Positions 60,040 through 64,000 of a DNA stretch of 64,000 bases are shown here, piece by piece. The notes below the pieces were generated by a model. The model was not told the origin of the DNA and searched no databases. It saw nothing but the letters and a program-made list of their open reading frames with translations. Numbering within the stretch: position 1 is the first letter of the stretch; each line of letters begins with the position of its first letter. Source of the stretch: Nocardioides sp. Root190 (GTDB lineage Bacteria; Actinomycetota; Actinomycetes; Propionibacteriales; Nocardioidaceae); NCBI RefSeq assembly GCF_001428565.1, contig NZ_LMIA01000009.1, positions 150,519 to 214,518 of the forward strand. Direction: 5' to 3'. Position numbers and translations under genes: made by a program.

Positions 60040-60810
60040 ATGGGTCGTTTCGACGGGCGAGTCGCCGTCATCACCGGAGCAGCACGCGGGATCGGGTTCG
60101 GCACGGCCACCCGCTTCGCCGAGGAGGGCGCATCCATCGCGATCGTCGACCTCGACGAGGGTGCCGCAGCCGAGGCCGCAGCGAAGCTGCCCCTCGCCGA
60201 CGGCGCGAAGGCCATCGGCGTCGGTGCCAACGTCTCCGACGGCGCGTCGGTCGACGCCGCCATCGCGAAGATCGTCGCCGACCTGGGCGGCATCCACGTC
60301 CTGGTCAACAACGCGGGCATCACCCGCGACAACCTCCTGTTCAAGATGACCGAGGAGGACTGGGACCTGGTCATGGGCGTGCACCTCAAGGGTGCCTTCC
60401 TGATGACCAAGGCCGCGCAGAAGCACTTCGTGGACCAGAAGTACGGCAAGGTCGTGAACATCTCGAGCATCTCCGCGCTCGGCAACCGCGGCCAGGCCAA
60501 CTACTCGGCCGCCAAGATGGGCATCCAGGGCTTCACCCGGACCCTCGGCATCGAGCTCGGCCCGTTCGGCATCAACGTCAACGCAGTGGCCCCCGGCTTC
60601 ATCGCGACCGAGATGACCGACGCCACCGCCGCCCGTCTCAAGATGGACGTCGAGGAGTTCCGCAAGCTCAACGCCGAGGCCAACCCGGTCCGCCGGGTCG
60701 GCTTCCCCGAGGACATCGCCGCCGCGGTGACCTTCCTCGCGGCCGACGAGTCGTCCTACATCACCGGTCAGACGCTCTACGTCGACGGCGGGATCTCCCT
60801 CGGCACCTGA
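60040..60810 (+). CDS. FabG-like short-chain reductase
   Basis: A 256-residue SDR: TGAARGIGFG is the cofactor loop, VNNAG follows, the catalytic Ser is in NISSIS, and YSAAK gives Tyr-Lys. The motif NVNAVAPGFIATEMT and the C-terminal VDGG are typical of 3-oxoacyl-ACP reductases, though many such genes outside fab operons act on other beta-hydroxyacyl or alcohol substrates. ATG 60040 is the clear start; AAAGAGCTGAGG lies upstream. Confidence 0.85.
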   Translation: MGRFDGRVAVITGAARGIGFGTATRFAEEGASIAIVDLDEGAAAEAAAKLPLADGAKAIGVGANVSDGASVDAAIAKIVADLGGIHVLVNNAGITRDNLLFKMTEEDWDLVMGVHLKGAFLMTKAAQKHFVDQKYGKVVNISSISALGNRGQANYSAAKMGIQGFTRTLGIELGPFGINVNAVAPGFIATEMTDATAARLKMDVEEFRKLNAEANPVRRVGFPEDIAAAVTFLAADESSYITGQTLYVDGGISLGT

Positions 60811-60838
60811 CGCGCCCGGCACGCACGCTGCCTGCGTT

Positions 60839-60885
60839 GGCGGCGCTTGACGACCGCTTCGCTCCAAGGTCGCCTGCGCGCCGCC
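60839..60885. repeat. Imperfect palindrome after the fabG-like gene
   Basis: Outer arms GGCGGCGC and GCGCCGCC enclose inner arms CGACC and GGTCG around a 12-nt loop. It can form an extended hairpin and resembles a REP-like intergenic element. No gene is in this 213-bp gap. Confidence 0.4.
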
Positions 60886-60957
60886 GCCTTGGCATCGCAC
60901 GCGCCGGACCCGTCAGGAACCTGACCTCCGGACGCACCGCGCAAGGCAAAGCCTGAC

Positions 60958-60988
60958 GAGCCGCTCCCGCGACACGCGGGGGCGGCTC
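60958..60988. terminator. Hairpin before DUF3048 gene
   Basis: Arms 60958-60971 and 60975-60988 pair over 14 positions (one G-U) around ACA. It lies 148 bp past the reductase stop and 36 bp before the lipoprotein start. It is probably the terminator of the upstream unit. Confidence 0.6.
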
Positions 60989-61023
60989 CGTCGTCCACGG
61001 CATCGCTGGGCCAGACTGTCCGG

Positions 61024-62052
61024 GTGCGCGTGACCTCCCTTCGCTCTGCCCTGCCCGCCTCGCTCGTCGTGCTGAGCCTCGTCCTCGCCGGTTGCGGTGG
61101 GGGCGAGGACAAGGACAAGCCGGAGAGCGGGGACACCCCCGCCGAGGCGACCCCGACGCCCGAGGAGCCGGCCATCTGGCCGCTCACCGGAATCGAGGCG
61201 GCGGCCGGCGATTCGGTCGCGCTCGACCACCCCGTGCTGGTCACCAAGATCGACAACTCCACGAGCAGCTCGCCGCAGGTCGGTCTCGGCAAGGCCGACC
61301 TGGTCGTCGAGGAGCTGGTCGAGGGCGGCATCACCCGCCTCGCGGCGTTCTACTACTCCAAGCTGCCCGGCGACGTCGGTCCGGTGCGCTCGATGCGGGC
61401 CAGCGACATCGGCATCGTCTCGCCCGTCGGCGGCGTGATCACCACCAGCGGTGCGGCCGGCGTCACGATCGACCGGATCAACAAGGCCGGCATCAAGTTC
61501 TTCCAGGAGGGCGGCCCCGGCTTCTACCGCAAGAGCGGACGGAGCGCGCCGTACAACCTCTTCACCAGCCTGAAGAAGGTCGCCAAGGCGGTCGAGGACG
61601 GCAAGGACGAGCGTCCGGCCGACTACCTGCCCTGGGGCACGGCCGCCGACCTGCCGGCCGGCGCCCCCGCGTCGTCGATCTCCGCGCACTTCGGCAGCCA
61701 CACCACGAACTGGAAGTTCCGCGGCGGCCGCTACGTCAACACCAACTCCAACGCCGCCGAGGGCGACCGGTTCCAGCCCGACAGCGTGCTCGTCCTGCGC
61801 GTCGAGGTGGTCGACGCGGGCTATCGCGACCCGGCCGGCAACTTCGTGCCCGAGAGCCGCTTCCGCGGCGGCGGCGCGGCCCAGCTCTTCCACAACGGCC
61901 AAGTCGTCGAGGGGGAGTGGTCCAAGGACAAGCTCAAGTCCGCGCTGACCCTCACCACTGCCGAGGGTGAGCTCACCGTGCCCGCGGGCAAGGTCTGGAT
62001 CGAGCTCGTCCCGGTGGACTCCGCCGGTGGCGAGGTCCTCTTCGGCAAGTGA
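61024..62052 (+). CDS. DUF3048 (YerB-like) lipoprotein
   Basis: A 342-residue lipoprotein: signal with lipobox LAGC (Cys near 23), an acidic/Pro linker (about 28-55), then the DUF3048 domain with HPVLVTKIDNSTSSSPQVG, ADLVVEELVEGGITRLAAFY and GPVRSMRASDIGI, and a C-terminal beta part with GEWSKDKLKSAL and GKVWIELVP. Family members are widespread extracellular lipoproteins with no established biochemical role. The GTG at 61024 starts the signal; GACTGT lies 4 nt upstream. Confidence 0.85.
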   Translation: MRVTSLRSALPASLVVLSLVLAGCGGGEDKDKPESGDTPAEATPTPEEPAIWPLTGIEAAAGDSVALDHPVLVTKIDNSTSSSPQVGLGKADLVVEELVEGGITRLAAFYYSKLPGDVGPVRSMRASDIGIVSPVGGVITTSGAAGVTIDRINKAGIKFFQEGGPGFYRKSGRSAPYNLFTSLKKVAKAVEDGKDERPADYLPWGTAADLPAGAPASSISAHFGSHTTNWKFRGGRYVNTNSNAAEGDRFQPDSVLVLRVEVVDAGYRDPAGNFVPESRFRGGGAAQLFHNGQVVEGEWSKDKLKSALTLTTAEGELTVPAGKVWIELVPVDSAGGEVLFGK

Positions 62053-62060
62053 GGTGAGGG

Positions 62061-62081
62061 CGGGCGCGCCGAGCGCGCCCG
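62061..62081. terminator. Bidirectional terminator between DUF3048 and TetR genes
   Basis: CGGGCGCGC and GCGCGCCCG form a perfect 9-bp stem with a CGA loop. It separates the converging stops at 62052 and 62082. Confidence 0.6.
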
Positions 62082-62831
62082 TCAGCCCTCGGGCTGCTTC
62101 GCCGCGATGCCGTTGAAGGCGTGCGGCGAGCCCAGGCCCTGCTCGACCAGGCTCTGCACGCCGGCGAGCAGGAAGCCGATCGCTCCCTCGACCCGCTGCG
62201 CGGCGGCCTCGGGATCCTCCGAGGTCGCGACGGACTCACCGGCCGAGGACATCGCGCCGAAGAAGATCCGCGAGAACGTCTGGAGCATGGGCTCGTCCAG
62301 CTCCCAGTCGCCCGCGTCGAGGGTGGCACGGACGATCTCGACGATGTTCGCGTACGTCGAGCGCTCCTCCTGCTCGCGGAAGCGCTCGTAGCCCAGCACG
62401 GCCGGGCCGTCCTGGATCACGATCCGGCGGTAGCGCGACTCCTGGACCACGTCGAGGAAGGACCGCAGCCCGTCCAGTGCTTTCTGCCACGGGTCCTTCT
62501 CGGCGCGGAGCGCCTTCTGGATCCTCTTGGAGGACTCCTGCTCGACCCGCTCGAAGACGGCCTCGAACAGGGCCTGCTTGCCGGAGTAGTGGTGGTAGAG
62601 CGCGCCCTTGGTCACCCGGGCGCCCGACACGATGGCGTCCAGCGAGGTGGCGGCGTACCCCTTCTCGGCGAAGAGCTTCTCGGCGACGTCGACCAGTGCC
62701 CGCTTGGTGGAGGCGGAGTAGGCCGCGCGACGGCTCGCTCCGGGGACCCCGGGGACCTTCGGGACCAGCTTGGAGACCGTCGCCTTTGCCACCGCCTCAG
62801 CATAGGCACCCGGCCGCTTCGGGGGTGACAC
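62082..62831 (-). CDS. TetR-family transcriptional regulator
   Basis: A 249-residue repressor. After a 40-residue basic/Pro-rich N-extension comes the TetR helix-turn-helix (DVAEKLFAEKGYAATSLDAI, VTKGALYHHYSGKQALFEAV). The C-terminal part is helical and binds an unknown ligand; AFNGIAAKQPEG is its tail. GTG 62831 opens the longest plausible frame; an internal start just before the HTH is possible. It is divergent from an unknown gene across a region with a 28-bp dyad that is a likely operator for this protein. Confidence 0.85.
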   Translation of the reverse strand: MSPPKRPGAYAEAVAKATVSKLVPKVPGVPGASRRAAYSASTKRALVDVAEKLFAEKGYAATSLDAIVSGARVTKGALYHHYSGKQALFEAVFERVEQESSKRIQKALRAEKDPWQKALDGLRSFLDVVQESRYRRIVIQDGPAVLGYERFREQEERSTYANIVEIVRATLDAGDWELDEPMLQTFSRIFFGAMSSAGESVATSEDPEAAAQRVEGAIGFLLAGVQSLVEQGLGSPHAFNGIAAKQPEG

Positions 62832-62896
62832 CGGTCACCCCTTGCGGGTGGGCGGGATCACGGTGTCATTCCGTTTGGCATACCCGGAGTCTGCGC

Positions 62897-62924
62897 CATA
62901 CTCGTAGTACGTACCAGCGGTATG
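62897..62924. promoter_or_regulatory. 28-bp dyad operator candidate
   Basis: CATAC (62897-62901), the palindrome GTACGTAC (62907-62914) and GTATG (62920-62924) all share one symmetry centre at 62910.5. A further CATAC stands at 62879-62883. CATACT could also be a -10 (NANNNT), so bound protein would block transcription. The TetR gene next door is the likely binder. Confidence 0.6.
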
Positions 62925-62985
62925 TCGGGACCCCCATCTTCCTCCCGAGACCCGACAACCGCCCACGAAGACAAGGAAGCTGACC

Positions 62986-63534
62986 ATGACCTGGAAGGCC
63001 TTTCACAACCGGGGCGAGACCCTCCGCTCCGTCGTCGCCACCTCATCGGTGCGCCGCGACGGGCTGCTCCCGATGGACGTCCCCGGCGTTGCCGAGACGT
63101 TCCGGGACGAGCTCGACCTGCTCGCCGCTCTCACCCTGAAGTGGCACACCCGTCTGTCCGGCCAGATCGAGCAGATGCTGGCTCACCAGCCCGTCGACCT
63201 CGACGAGGCCGTCACGGTGGCCTGGAGCAACACCGCGCACGAGCTCGCCGGCGTGCGGATGATCATCGACCACTACAGCGCCCACCCGCTCGACGACGCC
63301 ATGGCGAACGCGATGGCCACCGCCGCGGACAAGGAGCACTACCTGCTCGCCGTGATGGCTGGTCGTTCCAGCCTGCTCAGCGAGGAGGCTGCGCTGCGCA
63401 CCGGTGCCGCCATCGAGGAGCGGGCCCGCCTGCTCCACCGCGGCATCCCCGTCATCACGCCCGAGGCGGCCTACGAGGAGCCCGCCGTGCGCGGCACGCT
63501 CCTGGAGCGCCTGCGCGCGGTGATCGCTGCCTGA
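62986..63534 (+). CDS. Helical protein of unknown function next to TetR
   Basis: A 182-residue soluble, mostly helical protein (FRDELDLLAALTLKWHTRLS, QIEQMLAHQPVDLDEAVTVA, HELAGVRMIIDHYS, and others). It has no signal peptide and no family I recognise. Charged residues spread along amphipathic helices suggest a four-helix type fold. ATG 62986 follows AAGGAAG. It lies across the operator candidate from the TetR gene, so it may be that regulator's target. A terminator-like hairpin follows. Confidence 0.7.
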   Translation: MTWKAFHNRGETLRSVVATSSVRRDGLLPMDVPGVAETFRDELDLLAALTLKWHTRLSGQIEQMLAHQPVDLDEAVTVAWSNTAHELAGVRMIIDHYSAHPLDDAMANAMATAADKEHYLLAVMAGRSSLLSEEAALRTGAAIEERARLLHRGIPVITPEAAYEEPAVRGTLLERLRAVIAA

Positions 63535-63562
63535 TCCCCGGCACCACCGGCACGGTTCTCGG

Positions 63563-63605
63563 CCCCGTTCCCGACGCACCCTCCCTCCCAGCGTCGGGAC
63601 CGGGG
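63563..63605 (+). terminator. Hairpin after the unknown helical gene
   Basis: Arms 63563-63577 and 63591-63605 pair at 14 of 15 positions, with one G-U at the remaining one, around a 13-nt loop of ACCCTCCCTCCCA. It lies 28 bp past the stop. Confidence 0.6.
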
Positions 63606-63630
63606 TCGTTCCGTGCGCGATGATGGGCTC

Positions 63631-64000
63631 ATGTCCAGTGCACTCCCGTCCGGCGAGATCGCGCCCGGCACGTTGCTGCTGGCCACTCCCGGCCTGCTCG
63701 ACCCGAACTTCGCCGACACGGTGGTGCTGCTCCTCGACGTCAACGAAGAGGGTGCGCTGGGCGTCGTGCTGAACCGCCCGTCGGTGCTGCCCGTCTCGGA
63801 GGTGCTGGGCGACTGGGGCGACGTCGTCGAGGAGCCGGAGGTGCTCTTCCAGGGCGGCCCGGTCGCCACCGACGGTGCGCTGGCCGTGGCGCTCGCGATG
63901 CCCGGTGGTGAGGATGCGGCCGGCTTCAACGCCCTGTGGGGGCGGGTCGGCCTGCTCGACCTCGACACCCCGCTCGAGCTCGTCCAGGGCACGGTGGACC
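63631..64000 (+). CDS. YqgE/AlgH family protein (5' part, runs off the window)
   Basis: The first 123 residues of a DUF179/AlgH-type protein: GTLLLATPGLLDPNFADTVV, then LGVVLNRPSVLPVSEVL and the family hallmark FQGGPV. AlgH-like proteins are small cytosolic proteins linked to transcriptional control in some bacteria; the function is not settled. ATG 63631 is in frame; ATGs at 63620 and 63623 are in another frame. GATGAT sits 6 nt upstream, so it may be leaderless. The full protein is usually about 190 residues. Confidence 0.85.
   Translation, partial: MSSALPSGEIAPGTLLLATPGLLDPNFADTVVLLLDVNEEGALGVVLNRPSVLPVSEVLGDWGDVVEEPEVLFQGGPVATDGALAVALAMPGGEDAAGFNALWGRVGLLDLDTPLELVQGTVD

Noticed and set aside
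1..64000. tRNA, rRNA, insertion sequence, integrase, phage or biosynthetic cluster
   Set aside because: None recognised by motif on either strand; the SARP gene stands without a cluster.

Overview
The window is high-GC DNA (roughly 70% by eye) from an actinobacterium, most probably a member of the Nocardioidaceae. This rests on several observations: many GTG starts, many starts without a Shine-Dalgarno but with a TANNNT box 4-8 nt upstream (leaderless style), an isoprenyl synthase of the Rv1086 type, the mfd / SurA-like lipoprotein / mazG order, and a prfB-ftsE-ftsX-M23 peptidase-smpB-ssrA chromosomal block with a tmRNA tag ending in ALAA. It reads as ordinary chromosome. No insertion sequence, integrase, prophage, CRISPR array, tRNA or rRNA gene was found.

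Layout. 1-2.5 kb: a gene tail, then an EamA transporter divergent from a MocR-type regulator. 2.5-5.5 kb: a large secreted amidase with Ig-like tail. 5.6-10.2 kb: a membrane protein divergent from rlmC, then hemolysin-III-like trhA, AIM24 and a cis-prenyl synthase. 10.3-18 kb: SIP oxidoreductase + DUF3817, a lipoprotein serpin, mfd, a SurA-like lipoprotein and mazG. 18-21.9 kb: palindromic repeats, two paralogous secreted proteins sharing a C-terminal domain, and a GNAT-like protein. 22-26.3 kb: a SARP-type regulator, a hydrolase, a small protein and tspO. 26.5-31.1 kb: a compact Tad (type IVb pilus) operon, tadA-B-C followed by four small pilin or pseudopilin genes. 31.1-34 kb: an SRPBCC protein, a two-gene helical-protein operon that may be type VII secretion related, and a lipoprotein. 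34-45.1 kb: three very large secreted proteins, one with five lamin-tail domains and two tandem paralogues made of Ig-like repeats.

45.3-55.2 kb: prfB, a PAP2 membrane enzyme, a 61-residue membrane protein, a secreted HExxH metalloprotease, an exported cysteine-rich protein, then ftsE-ftsX-M23 peptidase, smpB, a secreted trypsin-like protease and ssrA (tmRNA). 55.3-64 kb: a tiny membrane protein, an NAD(P)-binding protein, a thioesterase, a secreted glycerophosphodiesterase, an M15 peptidase, a HIT protein, a FabG-like reductase, a DUF3048 lipoprotein, a TetR regulator facing an unknown protein across a clear palindromic operator candidate, and the start of a YqgE/AlgH protein that runs off the end.

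Functionally the window mixes housekeeping (translation rescue and termination, transcription-coupled repair, nucleotide clean-up, division-linked wall cleavage) with a heavy load of cell-surface and secreted products (Tad pilus, Ig-repeat proteins, proteases, serpin, amidase). No gap between genes exceeds about 300 bases. The best leads for something undescribed are the helical two-gene operon at 31.6-33.3 kb, the overlapping divergent leaderless promoters at 1.03 and 6.37 kb, and the alternative hairpins at 26.3 kb.
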